Assembly (NCBI GenBank): GCA_965228785.1
Contig: CBDDIF010000002.1
Span: 62,001-126,000, forward strand
Direction: 5' to 3'
From: Hoeflea_A sp965228785
GTDB lineage: Bacteria > Pseudomonadota > Alphaproteobacteria > Rhizobiales > Rhizobiaceae
DNA length: 64,000 bases
Shown here: positions 50,591 to 59,589 of the stretch, piece by piece
How the letters are laid out: every line of letters begins with the position of its first letter
Numbering within the stretch: position 1 is the first letter of the stretch
The notes under the pieces: generated by a model
What the model saw: only the letters and a program-made list of their open reading frames with translations
Database searches by the model: none
Told to the model about the DNA's origin: nothing
Made by a program: the position numbers and the translations under genes

Positions 50591-51841
50591 TCAGGCCGGC
50601 CGAACCAGCACGTGTTTCTTCTTGCCGAGGGACAGTTTGACAACGCCGTCGACAAGATTGCCCTCGCTGATCGCCAGTCGCTCGTCCGTAATCTGCTGAT
50701 CATTGACACGCACCGCACCACCCTTGACGTGGCGCCGCGCCTCGCCGTTGGAAGCGGCCAGATCGGCCTGGACGAAAAGGGTCAACAGGCCGATTCCGGC
50801 CTGCAACTCGGCGGACGAAACCTCGATGGAGGGCAGATTGTCCGCGAGCGCACCTTCTTCGAAGGTCTTGCGGGCCGTTTCGGCCGCTTGCTCCGCGGCC
50901 TCATGGCCGTGCAGCATGGCCGTTACTTCCGTCGCCAGGATCTTCTTGACTTCATTGATCTCCGATCCGGCGAGCTTTTCAAGCCGGCCGATTTCGTCCA
51001 TCGGCATCGCCGTGTAGAGCTTGAGGAAGCGAACGACGTCGGCGTCCTCGGTGTTGCGCCAGTATTGCCAGAAGTCATAGACGCTGAGCAGGTCAGCGTT
51101 CAGCCACACCGCACCGCTTGCGGTCTTGCCCATTTTGGCACCCGACGATGTGGTCAGGAGCGGTGAAGTTACCGCATAGAGCTGGTCCGTCTGCATGCGG
51201 TGGCCAAGATCGATGCCATTGATGATGTTGCCCCATTGATCCGAGCCACCCATTTGCAGTCGGCAGCCGTAACGCCGGTTCAATTCTACAAAGTCGTAGG
51301 CCTGGAGGATCATGTAGTTGAACTCCAGGAACGACAGCGACTGTTCGCGATCAAGGCGCAACTTGACCGAATCGAAGGACAGCATGCGGTTGACCGAGAA
51401 ATGGCGTCCAACATCGCGCAGGAACTCGACATAACGAATGTCCATCAGCCACTCGGCGTTGTTGGCCATGACCGCGTCGGTATCGCCGTCACCGAATGTG
51501 ATGTACTTGGCAAAGCATTTGCGAATACCCGCCAGGTTGTCGTTGATTTTTTCCGGCGTCATCAACTGACGGGCTTCATCCTTGAAGCTGGGGTCGCCGA
51601 TCATACCGGTTCCGCCGCCCATCAATGCGATCGGCCGATGGCCCGTCTTTTGAAACCAGTAAAGCAGCATGATCTGCATCAGTGAGCCGATATGAAGGCT
51701 CGAAGCCGTCGGATCAAAGCCGATATAGGCAGTGACCGTTTCCTTGCACAGCAACGCGTCGAGACCGGCATCATCCGAGGTCTGGTGGATGAAGCCACGC
51801 TCCTGCAAGGTGTGGAGGAAATCGGACTTGAAGGCAGACAT
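50591..51841 (-). CDS. tyrS: Tyrosyl-tRNA synthetase
   Basis: The 416-residue class I synthetase charges tRNA-Tyr. It has the HIGH-like motif SLHIGSLMQ (near residues 46-54), the KMSKS-type loop SGAKMGKTASG (near 230-240) and QMGGSDQWGN near 190. A C-terminal S4 RNA-binding domain begins near residue 350 (ASNGEARRHVKGGAVRVND). The start at 51841 (MSAFKSDFLHTLQERGF) follows family length; the frame extends 15 codons upstream without a site. The end abuts the convergent AsmA-like gene. Confidence 0.97.
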   Translation of the reverse strand: MSAFKSDFLHTLQERGFIHQTSDDAGLDALLCKETVTAYIGFDPTASSLHIGSLMQIMLLYWFQKTGHRPIALMGGGTGMIGDPSFKDEARQLMTPEKINDNLAGIRKCFAKYITFGDGDTDAVMANNAEWLMDIRYVEFLRDVGRHFSVNRMLSFDSVKLRLDREQSLSFLEFNYMILQAYDFVELNRRYGCRLQMGGSDQWGNIINGIDLGHRMQTDQLYAVTSPLLTTSSGAKMGKTASGAVWLNADLLSVYDFWQYWRNTEDADVVRFLKLYTAMPMDEIGRLEKLAGSEINEVKKILATEVTAMLHGHEAAEQAAETARKTFEEGALADNLPSIEVSSAELQAGIGLLTLFVQADLAASNGEARRHVKGGAVRVNDQQITDERLAISEGNLVDGVVKLSLGKKKHVLVRPA

Positions 51842-51958
51842 AACTACTCTTTCACTGGATAGGATGTGTCGGCGGGCGTGTAACATCCTTTACCGGAGAA
51901 TTCACGCCATTTGTTTTGACTGGAACAATCACTGTTGCTGACTTCCGGGATGCTGACC

Positions 51959-52828
51959 TTATTGGTCTGCCGGACCTTCACGTACCAGACGAAAGCCGAC
52001 CAGGATATGCTTGATATCGTCGGGTCGCGAGTGACGGGCTGCCGGGCGACAGACGCCGCAGCCGCGGTCGTCCCATGAGCCGCCTTTGACGATATGGCGG
52101 CCATCGCCCGCCGAAGTGGCGGTCCATTCGAACACCTGACCCGCAGCGTCGAGCATGCCATAAGGGCTTGCACCTTCGCGAAAGCGACCGACAGGAACTG
52201 TCGAGAACGAGCCCGCATCATGGCTGTTTAGTTTGCCCGGATCGAAGGTGTTTCCCCACGGAAACATGCGACCATCCGTGCCCCGGGCTGCTTTCTCCCA
52301 CTGCGCTTCCGTCGGCAGGCGCCACGTCTCTCCGGTCTCACGGCTGAACCAGTCGGCATAGTCCAGGGCGTCGTGATAGCTCACCATGACCACTGGATGG
52401 TCTTCGCGACCCGTCGGCGGTTTCGATGAAGCCCAGATATAGGGTTGGGCTCGGGGATAGGGATGGATCAGCCCATATCCGTCCCAAACCTCCTTGGTCA
52501 CCATGGGTGGCGGATGACCTGTTTCGGCGAGGAACCGCGCGTAGGAGCGGTTGGTCACCGGTGTTTCCAGTATGCTGAAAGCGCCCAGCTCCACGGTTTT
52601 ACCGGGCTCTCTTTCGTACCAGCCACGTTCGCGCGTCACGCTGTGGCCGTAGGCGGCCTCGTCAAGGCGGTAAGCCGCCTCCCGTTCGGGTCGTTCCGAT
52701 CCCATGACAAACGAACCCGCCGGCACGTGGACCGAAGCGGCGGGCTTCGAGGATTGCGACGACGCGGGGAATGCCGCGAAAGCCACCAGGCAGACAGCGG
52801 GAGCTGCGGTTCTCCAGTTGGTCCGCAT
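51959..52828 (-). CDS. Exported SUMF1-fold (formylglycine-generating-enzyme-like) protein
   Basis: The 289-residue protein has a signal peptide (CLVAFAAFPASSQS, cleaved near residue 26) and one SUMF1/FGE-sulfatase domain. Landmarks are VPAGSFVMGSE, VTNRSYARFLAETGHPPP, HPVVMVSYHDALDYADW, RLPTEAQWEKAARGTDGR and GGSWDDRGCGVCRP. The two cysteines in CGVC are not at the spacing of the copper-binding pair of true formylglycine-generating enzymes, so oxidation of sulfatase cysteines is doubtful. No sulfatase gene is nearby. AGGGAGACAGGA precedes the ATG. Its role may be sugar or ligand binding in the periplasm. Confidence 0.88.
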   Translation of the reverse strand: MRTNWRTAAPAVCLVAFAAFPASSQSSKPAASVHVPAGSFVMGSERPEREAAYRLDEAAYGHSVTRERGWYEREPGKTVELGAFSILETPVTNRSYARFLAETGHPPPMVTKEVWDGYGLIHPYPRAQPYIWASSKPPTGREDHPVVMVSYHDALDYADWFSRETGETWRLPTEAQWEKAARGTDGRMFPWGNTFDPGKLNSHDAGSFSTVPVGRFREGASPYGMLDAAGQVFEWTATSAGDGRHIVKGGSWDDRGCGVCRPAARHSRPDDIKHILVGFRLVREGPADQ

Positions 52829-52852
52829 TCCTGTCTCCCTCGCAACAGCGCC

Positions 52853-53530
52853 TTAGCGAATGCGTTTTGCAACTGGCTCCGGGACAAGCTCTCCAAGGAG
52901 CCGCCGATCAAGATAATCGGAGCATTCGCCTATCAGCTCGTCAACCTGGCCAGTAAAGAAGTGATTGGCGTCAGGCATCGTCTTCTGGGTGATCATGATG
53001 CCCTTTTGGGCCTTGAGCTTCTCGACCAGTCCCTGCACATCCTTTTCCGGCGCCACGCGGTCGGCATCGCCGTGAATGATCAGGCCCGACGAGGGGCAGG
53101 GCGCCAGAAACGCGAAGTCGTAGGTATTTGGCTGCGGCGCGATCGACATGAAGCCCTCGATCTCGGGGCGACGCATCAGCAACTGCATGCCGATCCATGA
53201 GCCGAACGAGTAACCTGCCACCCAGCAACTCTTGCTGTCGGGGTGCAAACCCTGGATCCAGTCCAGGGCTGCTGCGGCATCGGACAGCTCTCCGGTTCCA
53301 TGATCGAAGGCGCCCTGGCTGCGGCCAATGGAGCGGAAGTTGAAACGCAGTGTGGTAAAGCCGCGCTGCTGGAACATGTAGAACAGCTGATAGACGATCT
53401 GGTTGTTCATTGTGCCGCCGAACTGCGGATGCGGATGCAGCACGATGGCGATCGGAGCGTTCTTTTCCTTGGCGGGCTGGTAACGGCCTTCCAGGCGTCC
53501 GGCGGGGCCGTTAAAAATGACTTCGGGCAT
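52853..53530 (-). CDS. Alpha/beta hydrolase (COG2945 type)
   Basis: The 225-residue cytoplasmic protein has the alpha/beta-hydrolase fold: LHPHPQFGGTMNN with the oxyanion region, nucleophile elbow GYSFGSW (Ser near residue 107), Asp in HGDADRVAP and His in DANHFFTG. COG2945-type proteins are common in alphaproteobacteria, and substrates are not known. It lies 24 bases upstream of the SUMF1 gene on the same strand and is divergent from the cysteine desulfurase gene. Confidence 0.9.
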   Translation of the reverse strand: MPEVIFNGPAGRLEGRYQPAKEKNAPIAIVLHPHPQFGGTMNNQIVYQLFYMFQQRGFTTLRFNFRSIGRSQGAFDHGTGELSDAAAALDWIQGLHPDSKSCWVAGYSFGSWIGMQLLMRRPEIEGFMSIAPQPNTYDFAFLAPCPSSGLIIHGDADRVAPEKDVQGLVEKLKAQKGIMITQKTMPDANHFFTGQVDELIGECSDYLDRRLLGELVPEPVAKRIR

Positions 53531-53732
53531 CGGGTCTCCGGCGCAAATGCGAGATCGGGTGGCAGGTCCGGATCGCTCGAGGCGAAAATGTTCTCTGCCG
53601 CCAACTCAATTGACATTGGTTGATCGTTGTTTTTGCGTATCCTTGCGGATATTCACGCTGTGTCATAAGGCATTGGCATTCGAAATTTCAAGGAAAATAA
53701 GGCCGCACACCGCTGGCGGTTTACGATTGGTT

Positions 53733-54905
53733 ATGACCAGATCACGCATCTACCTCGACCATAATGCGACGGCTCCGCTCCTTACCGTTGCCCGAGATGC
53801 GATGATCGAGGCGTTGGAGCTGTGCGGTAACCCATCCTCCGTGCACCGCGAAGGACGGGCCGCGCGATCGCTGATCGACCAGGCGCGTCGCCGAGTTGCC
53901 GACCTGGTCGGCGCAGACTCCTCTGGCGTGATCTTTACCAGCGGAGCCACGGAAGCGGCGGCCACCGTGCTGACCCCTCGTTTCAAGATGGGCAAGGTTG
54001 ATCTTGCCGTGGAGCGCCTCTTCACAGGAGCTGCTGATCATCCATGTGTGCTTGCTGGCGGCCGTTTCGGAACAGAGAGAACCACGACTATTCCCGTCAA
54101 CGCCGATGGTCATGTCGACGTGGACGCCCTCGAAAGGATGTTGGCCGACCATGACCGTGAGACCGGTCTCGCCATGGTCTGCATGACGCTTGCCAACAAC
54201 GAAACCGGGATCATTCAGCCGATGGACGGGATTACCGGCGTTGTCAAAGGGCATGGCGGGATTTTGGTGATTGATGCCGTCCAGGCGGCGGGGCGGATGC
54301 TGGTTGATATCGAAACGTTGGGCGCCGATTTTCTCATTTTATCCTCGCACAAGATAGGCGGGCCGAAGGGGGCGGGCGCGCTCATCAGTGCCGGCGAAAT
54401 CATGATGCCGCAGCCGTTGATTCCAGGCGGCGGTCAGGAGAAGGGCCACCGGTCGGGGACCGAAAATCCGGCAGCGGTTGCCGGGTTCGGCGCTGCTGCG
54501 GATCATGTGCGTATTGGGCTGGACGATTATCGCGAACCAGCGTCGGCGCTGCGCGATCGCCTTGAGACGGGGCTTGTTGAGATTTGCCCAGAATGCACGG
54601 TTTACGGCGCCGCTGTTTCTCGACTCCCTAACACGAGCTTCTTTTCCATACCGGATATGAAAGCGGAAACGGTGCAAATCGCGTTTGATTTGGAGGGCAT
54701 CGCCGTGTCCGCCGGCTCGGCTTGTTCATCGGGTAAGGTCGGTCCCAGTCATGTGCTTGCTGCCATGGGTTACGATGCGGATACGGGCGGCATCCGTGTG
54801 AGCCTCGGCCGGGACACCACGGAGGCTGACATCGACGCGTTTCTCACAACATTCGCGAAGATAGTTCGCAAACGCGTGCCTGCTCCCGAGACCGCCGGTG
54901 CGTAA
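53733..54905 (+). CDS. Cysteine desulfurase, class I (NifS/IscS-like)
   Basis: The 390-residue PLP enzyme releases sulfur from cysteine as an enzyme persulfide. It starts with RIYLDHNATAPL and has the PLP lysine in LSSHKIGGPKGAG. The catalytic cysteine is in a class I loop, GSACSSGKVGPSHVL, distinct from the class II SufS later in this window. The ATG at 53733 was chosen by family start. In Hyphomicrobiales such a gene often precedes sufBCDS; here an antisense alpha/beta-hydrolase gene intervenes. It may supply sulfur to the SUF system or to tRNA thiolation. Confidence 0.92.
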   Translation: MTRSRIYLDHNATAPLLTVARDAMIEALELCGNPSSVHREGRAARSLIDQARRRVADLVGADSSGVIFTSGATEAAATVLTPRFKMGKVDLAVERLFTGAADHPCVLAGGRFGTERTTTIPVNADGHVDVDALERMLADHDRETGLAMVCMTLANNETGIIQPMDGITGVVKGHGGILVIDAVQAAGRMLVDIETLGADFLILSSHKIGGPKGAGALISAGEIMMPQPLIPGGGQEKGHRSGTENPAAVAGFGAAADHVRIGLDDYREPASALRDRLETGLVEICPECTVYGAAVSRLPNTSFFSIPDMKAETVQIAFDLEGIAVSAGSACSSGKVGPSHVLAAMGYDADTGGIRVSLGRDTTEADIDAFLTTFAKIVRKRVPAPETAGA

Positions 54906-54910
54906 CGCAC

Positions 54911-55708
54911 TTATTCGCCGTCCAGGAATTTCAACACGCGATCCGCGAAGCCGCTCGGATCATCCCAGTGCATGGAATGTGCCACGTCCGGAACGATCGT
55001 TATCCGGACGTTTTCAATCGACTGGAGCTCCTTCACCGAGTCTTCGTGCGGTAGCAACAAGTCTCGAGATCCCAACAAAGCCAGTGTCGGGGCAATGATC
55101 TCCGCGGACCGGTTTCCAAAGTCGAACCGGGCGATAGCGTCACCCTGGCGCCGCATCTCGGCGACACTCTGGCGATAGGGGTAGGTTCGCGCCATTTGGA
55201 TCGCCTCAGCAACCGTGTCCGGGTTGTCGAAAAATGGGGGCGCCATGAGCCAGTGGAAAAGCGTCTTGAACCACAGATCTTCCGGCACCTCGGCCTCCTG
55301 CAAGGCAATCAGCGTGTCGAGGAGAGAATCGGTTCTGGCACTTTGTGTCGGTTGCGAGGCGGCAATGACCAGTCGGCGCAGTCTCTCGGGCCAGCGGGTC
55401 GCAATGTGGGCAGCGATCATTCCGCCCATGGAATGACCCAGAATATCGACCTGCTCCACACCGAGCGCGTTGAGTAACTCAATGCAATCGGCCGCCATCA
55501 ACTCGATGCTGGTTTCCGCGTCACGCGGTTCGGTGCGTCCGACCGACCGGTTGTCGGGCATGATCAACTTGTGACCGCCCGCTAGCAACGGTACCACCGG
55601 CGCCCAACTCTGGCTGTCGCTGGCAAACCCTGCGATCAGGAGCAACGGGGGACCGTCTCCGGCAGTCTCGTAATAAAGGTCGACGTCGTTAGTTCGGATG
55701 CTTGGCAC
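54911..55708 (-). CDS. Alpha/beta-fold hydrolase
   Basis: The 265-residue protein starts MPSIRTNDVDLYYETAG (GTG start at 55708, chosen by family resemblance; a TTG at 55780 is the longer alternative). It has the fold's oxyanion region LLLIAGFASDSQSW, nucleophile elbow GHSMGGM, Asp in LGSRDLLLP and His in DVAHSMHWD. It resembles 3-oxoadipate enol-lactonase and related esterases. It lies antisense between the cysteine desulfurase gene and sufB and interrupts an otherwise continuous iron-sulfur locus. Substrate unknown. Confidence 0.88.
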   Translation of the reverse strand: MPSIRTNDVDLYYETAGDGPPLLLIAGFASDSQSWAPVVPLLAGGHKLIMPDNRSVGRTEPRDAETSIELMAADCIELLNALGVEQVDILGHSMGGMIAAHIATRWPERLRRLVIAASQPTQSARTDSLLDTLIALQEAEVPEDLWFKTLFHWLMAPPFFDNPDTVAEAIQMARTYPYRQSVAEMRRQGDAIARFDFGNRSAEIIAPTLALLGSRDLLLPHEDSVKELQSIENVRITIVPDVAHSMHWDDPSGFADRVLKFLDGE

Positions 55709-55826
55709 CGGAAAACTATCGCTATTGCCGGCGCGGCTGTAAAGGCTGTTTTGTCGACGCTCGGCACCGTAGTGGGTCAATCCGATCTAAAATTGACAAA
55801 AAAAATCATGAAATGTGAAGTGACAG

Positions 55827-55843
55827 TCTGGAAATATTCTAAA
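55827..55843. promoter_or_regulatory. Irr-type iron control element (ICE) upstream of sufB
   Basis: The 17-base sequence TCTGGAAATATTCTAAA matches the palindromic ICE consensus TTTAGAANNNTTCTAAA in 12 of 14 fixed positions; the TTCTAAA half is exact. It lies 146 bases before the sufB start, in the divergent space with the alpha/beta-hydrolase gene. Irr controls iron-sulfur and heme genes in Hyphomicrobiales, so an iron-responsive suf operon is expected. Binding is inferred from sequence only. Confidence 0.6.
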
Positions 55844-55988
55844 AAACGGAATACAAGCGCCTTGGACCATGGAAATCAGCCACTTGCGGCACTAAATCCC
55901 TGTGTGGTGAAGGCTTCGAGCCAGGGCCGACTAACATATGACGTTGACAACTGCCGGACCTTGAACCCGGCAAGATTGGAGAGCGCCA

Positions 55989-57458
55989 ATGCCTGCAGTG
56001 CAGGAGACGATCGATCAGGTTCGCCAGATCGATGTGGACCAGTATAAGTACGGGTTTGAGACCTTCATTGAAATGGACAAGGCCCCCAAGGGCCTGAACG
56101 AAGACATCATTCGATTCATCTCGGCCAAAAAAGAAGAGCCGGAGTGGATGCTCGAATGGCGGCTTGACGCATACAAGCGCTGGCAGACGATGCAGGAGCC
56201 GAGCTGGGCCCGCGTCGAATACCCTAAGATCGATTTCAACGATATCTACTATTACGCCGCGCCCAAGAATCAAGCGGGTCCGAAGACACTTGACGAAGTC
56301 GATCCTGAATTGCTTGCGACCTATGAGAAGCTCGGTATTCCGCTGAGGGAGCAGGAAATTCTCGCTGGCGTGCAGGAATCGAAAATCGCTGTGGACGCGG
56401 TCTTCGATTCAGTCTCGGTTGTGACGACCTTCAAGGAGGAACTCGCCAAGGCCGGTGTGATCTTCATGTCGATCTCAGAGGCAATTCGCGAGCATCCCGA
56501 TTTGGTTCGCAAATACCTGGGTTCGGTTGTACCGGTAACGGACAATTATTACGCCACCCTCAACTCTGCAGTCTTCACCGACGGTTCGTTTGTCTATGTG
56601 CCAAAGGGCGTACGCTGCCCGATGGAACTTTCGACCTATTTCCGTATCAACGAGAAGAACACGGGGCAGTTCGAACGCACGCTGATCATCTGCGAGGAAG
56701 GGGCCTATGTCTCCTATCTGGAAGGATGCACGGCGCCGCAGCGCGATGAAAACCAGCTTCATGCGGCCGTTGTTGAACTGATTGCTCTCGACGATGCGGA
56801 GATCAAATATTCGACGGTCCAGAACTGGTACCCGGGCGACAAGGAAGGCAAGGGCGGGATCTACAATTTCGTCACCAAGCGCGGCGATTGCCGCGGCAAA
56901 AATTCCAAAATCTCCTGGACGCAGGTCGAGACCGGATCAGCCATCACCTGGAAATATCCGTCGTGCATTTTGCGTGGCGACAATTCGCGCGGTGAGTTCT
57001 ACTCGATTGCTGTGTCGAATGGCCGTCAGCAGATCGATAGCGGAACCAAGATGATTCATCTCGGCAAGAACACCTCAAGCCGAATCATCTCCAAGGGAAT
57101 TGCGGCAGGCCACTCCGACAACACCTATCGCGGCCAGGTCTCGACCCACCGCAAGGCCAGCAATGCGCGCAATTTCACACAGTGCGATTCGCTACTGATT
57201 GGCAATAATTGCGGCGCCCACACGGTTCCCTATATCGAAGCGAAGAACTCGACGGCGCAGTTCGAACATGAGGCGACCACCTCGAAGATTTCCGAAGATC
57301 AGCTGTTTTATTGCCTGCAGCGCGGGATTCCCGAAGAAGAGGCAATCGCTCTGATCGTCAACGGCTTCGTCAAGGAAGTTATCCAGGAGTTGCCGATGGA
57401 ATTTGCCGTGGAAGCGCAGAAGCTGATCGGCATCAGTCTGGAAGGCAGCGTCGGATAA
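55989..57458 (+). CDS. sufB: Fe-S cluster assembly protein SufB
   Basis: The 489-residue scaffold protein of the SufBCD complex starts with a GGAGAG ribosome-binding site. Typical phrases are WMLEWRLDAYKRW near residue 55, GVQESKIAVDAVFDSVSV near 125, CEEGAYVSYLEGCTAP near 235 and the C-terminal SEDQLFYCLQRGIPEEEA, which carries a conserved cysteine used in sulfur transfer or cluster binding. It leads the operon sufB-C-D-S-T-A. A putative Irr box lies upstream. Confidence 0.97.
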   Translation: MPAVQETIDQVRQIDVDQYKYGFETFIEMDKAPKGLNEDIIRFISAKKEEPEWMLEWRLDAYKRWQTMQEPSWARVEYPKIDFNDIYYYAAPKNQAGPKTLDEVDPELLATYEKLGIPLREQEILAGVQESKIAVDAVFDSVSVVTTFKEELAKAGVIFMSISEAIREHPDLVRKYLGSVVPVTDNYYATLNSAVFTDGSFVYVPKGVRCPMELSTYFRINEKNTGQFERTLIICEEGAYVSYLEGCTAPQRDENQLHAAVVELIALDDAEIKYSTVQNWYPGDKEGKGGIYNFVTKRGDCRGKNSKISWTQVETGSAITWKYPSCILRGDNSRGEFYSIAVSNGRQQIDSGTKMIHLGKNTSSRIISKGIAAGHSDNTYRGQVSTHRKASNARNFTQCDSLLIGNNCGAHTVPYIEAKNSTAQFEHEATTSKISEDQLFYCLQRGIPEEEAIALIVNGFVKEVIQELPMEFAVEAQKLIGISLEGSVG

Positions 57459-57552
57459 ATCGACACAATTACGACAGACAGCAGCGCCAGCCAGCCCCAT
57501 GACAATCAAAGGCCGGGCGGCGCGCTAGGCAAATGAGCTGGAAAAAAGACAA

Positions 57553-58308
57553 ATGCTTGAAATCAAGAACCTTCATGCCCGTATCGCTGAGGACGGAACC
57601 GAAATCATCCGCGGCCTCAACCTGACGGTCCGCAACGGCGAGGTCGCAGCCATCATGGGTCCCAACGGCTCCGGCAAATCGACACTTTCCTACGTTCTGA
57701 CAGGACGGGAGGATTACGAAGTTACCGAAGGCGATATTCTCTACAATGGCGAGAGCATACTGGAGATGGATGTCTCCGAACGTGCGGCCTCGGGTCTCTT
57801 CCTGGCCTTTCAGTATCCGGTTGAGATTCCGGGCGTTGCAACGATGCAATTCTTGAAGGTGGCGATGAACGAGCAGCGCAAGGCGCGCGGCGAAGACGAA
57901 CTGACGACCCCGGATTTCATTCGTCGGGTCAAGGAAGCCGCCGGTGCTCTCAATATCGACATGAACATGCTGAAGCGGCCGCTAAATGTCGGGTTTTCCG
58001 GTGGCGAAAAGAAGCGGGCTGAGATCCTCCAGATGTCGCTCCTGGAACCGAAACTGTGTGTCCTCGATGAAACCGATTCCGGTCTCGATATCGATGCTCT
58101 CAAAGTCGTGGCTGACGGGGTCAATGCTCTCCGGTCGCCGGATAGGGCGATGGTTGTCATTACCCACTACCAGCGTCTGTTGGAGTACATCGTTCCCGAC
58201 AGCGTTCACGTACTTTATCAGGGCCGAGTGGTGAAATCAGGCGACAAGTCACTCGCCATGGAGCTTGAAGACAACGGCTACGGCAGCATTATCGAACAGG
58301 CGGCTTAG
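57553..58308 (+). CDS. sufC: Fe-S cluster assembly ATPase SufC
   Basis: The 251-residue ABC-type ATPase has Walker A GPNGSGKSTLS (near residues 35-45), signature FSGGEKKRAEILQM (near 154-167) and Walker B CVLDETDSGLDIDAL. The DETDSGLD form is diagnostic for SufC instead of transporter ATPases. It drives conformational change in SufBD. It follows sufB after 94 bases and precedes sufD by 6. Confidence 0.97.
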   Translation: MLEIKNLHARIAEDGTEIIRGLNLTVRNGEVAAIMGPNGSGKSTLSYVLTGREDYEVTEGDILYNGESILEMDVSERAASGLFLAFQYPVEIPGVATMQFLKVAMNEQRKARGEDELTTPDFIRRVKEAAGALNIDMNMLKRPLNVGFSGGEKKRAEILQMSLLEPKLCVLDETDSGLDIDALKVVADGVNALRSPDRAMVVITHYQRLLEYIVPDSVHVLYQGRVVKSGDKSLAMELEDNGYGSIIEQAA

Positions 58309-58314
58309 GTTGAT

Positions 58315-59589
58315 ATGAATATGCAGAATGCGAAGTTGATCACGGCTGCCGAGCAGGCTCTTGTTGATGGCTTTCTCGACCAGGCAAGCGATCTTCCTGG
58401 CGACGAACAGGTCGCGACCCTGCGTCAGAACTTGATCGAGGGAATACGGCAGAACGGTCTGCCGACCCGGCGCGTTGAAGCATGGCACTACACTGATCTT
58501 CGGACGTTGCTGAAGTCCGTTCCGCAATCCGATCCGGGCGGCGCTGCGCCCACGACCGAACCGCTAATTGTCGGATCGGCCGTGCTTTCGGTCGTCAACG
58601 GGGCTGCGCTTGCCGGTGACGTGCCGAAAGGTGTCAAACAAGCGTATTTCCGCGATGCACTGTCAGCCGGAGAAGCGATTTCAAGACTGACTATCAAGGA
58701 CCAGGATGACGTCATCGGCCGAATCAACGGCAGCCTTGTCACCGATGGTTTCGACCTTGAAGTCGGCGATGGCGTCAGTCTTGACGAGGTGCTTGAAATT
58801 CAAGTCGCACAATCCGGCGGCCAGGTTCACACTCGGTTCCCCGTAAGGATTGGTGCATCGGCGAGCGGAACGTTCGTTGAACGCCATGTTGCGGCCGGCA
58901 GCCAGGACTCGTTGGTCTCCTCGATCACCGATTTGCATGTCGGTGAGGGGGCGGAGGTCGTATGGATCGTCAGCCAGGAGCAGGGCCTGTCCGATACGCA
59001 TTTCGGTCAGATCAACGTCCGCCTCGAGGCCAATGCAAAGTTGATGCTGTTCGTTGCCAATGCCGGCGGTCATCTCGTTCGGCAGGAAATCCACATAGAA
59101 GCGACGGGTGAGGGTTCAGAACTCGCACTGCGCGGCGTCAATCTGCTCGGAGGCGAAAGCCACACCGACGTAACCATGACGCTCGATCATCTCGTTCCCA
59201 ACTGCGTGTCGACGGAAACATTCCGCAACGTTGTCTTCGATCGCGCCCGCGGTGTTTTCCAGGGTCAGATCAGAGTTGCGCAAATCGCCCAGAAAACGGA
59301 TGCGCAAATGGCGTGCAACACGCTGCTGCTGTCGGATGACGGCGAGTTTTCGTCAAAGCCGGAACTGGAAATCTTCGCCGATGACGTCCTGTGCGGCCAC
59401 GGCGCGACCGTTGCCGACATCAATGATGACCACCTGTTTTATCTGATGGCGCGCGGCATCACCGAAAAGCGGGCGCGGGCGATGCTCGTTAAGGCCTTCA
59501 TTGCCGAAATTGTCGAGGAGCTCGAGCACGAGGCACTGATCGAAGCGCTCGAGTCCCGGTTCGAGACCTGGCTGGACAACCATGGCTGA
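58315..59589 (+). CDS. sufD: Fe-S cluster assembly protein SufD
   Basis: The 424-residue partner of SufB has the SufBD beta-helix core (QINVRLEANAKLMLFVANAG region) and the family end motif DDDHLFYLMARGITEKRARAM-like sequence (here DDHLFYLMARGITEKRA). It shares the histidine-containing GHGATVAD region used in cluster assembly and iron entry. The N-terminal helical domain (residues 1-110) contains WHYTDLRTLL. Its last codons overlap sufS by 8 bases, so the two are translationally coupled. Confidence 0.95.
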   Translation: MNMQNAKLITAAEQALVDGFLDQASDLPGDEQVATLRQNLIEGIRQNGLPTRRVEAWHYTDLRTLLKSVPQSDPGGAAPTTEPLIVGSAVLSVVNGAALAGDVPKGVKQAYFRDALSAGEAISRLTIKDQDDVIGRINGSLVTDGFDLEVGDGVSLDEVLEIQVAQSGGQVHTRFPVRIGASASGTFVERHVAAGSQDSLVSSITDLHVGEGAEVVWIVSQEQGLSDTHFGQINVRLEANAKLMLFVANAGGHLVRQEIHIEATGEGSELALRGVNLLGGESHTDVTMTLDHLVPNCVSTETFRNVVFDRARGVFQGQIRVAQIAQKTDAQMACNTLLLSDDGEFSSKPELEIFADDVLCGHGATVADINDDHLFYLMARGITEKRARAMLVKAFIAEIVEELEHEALIEALESRFETWLDNHG

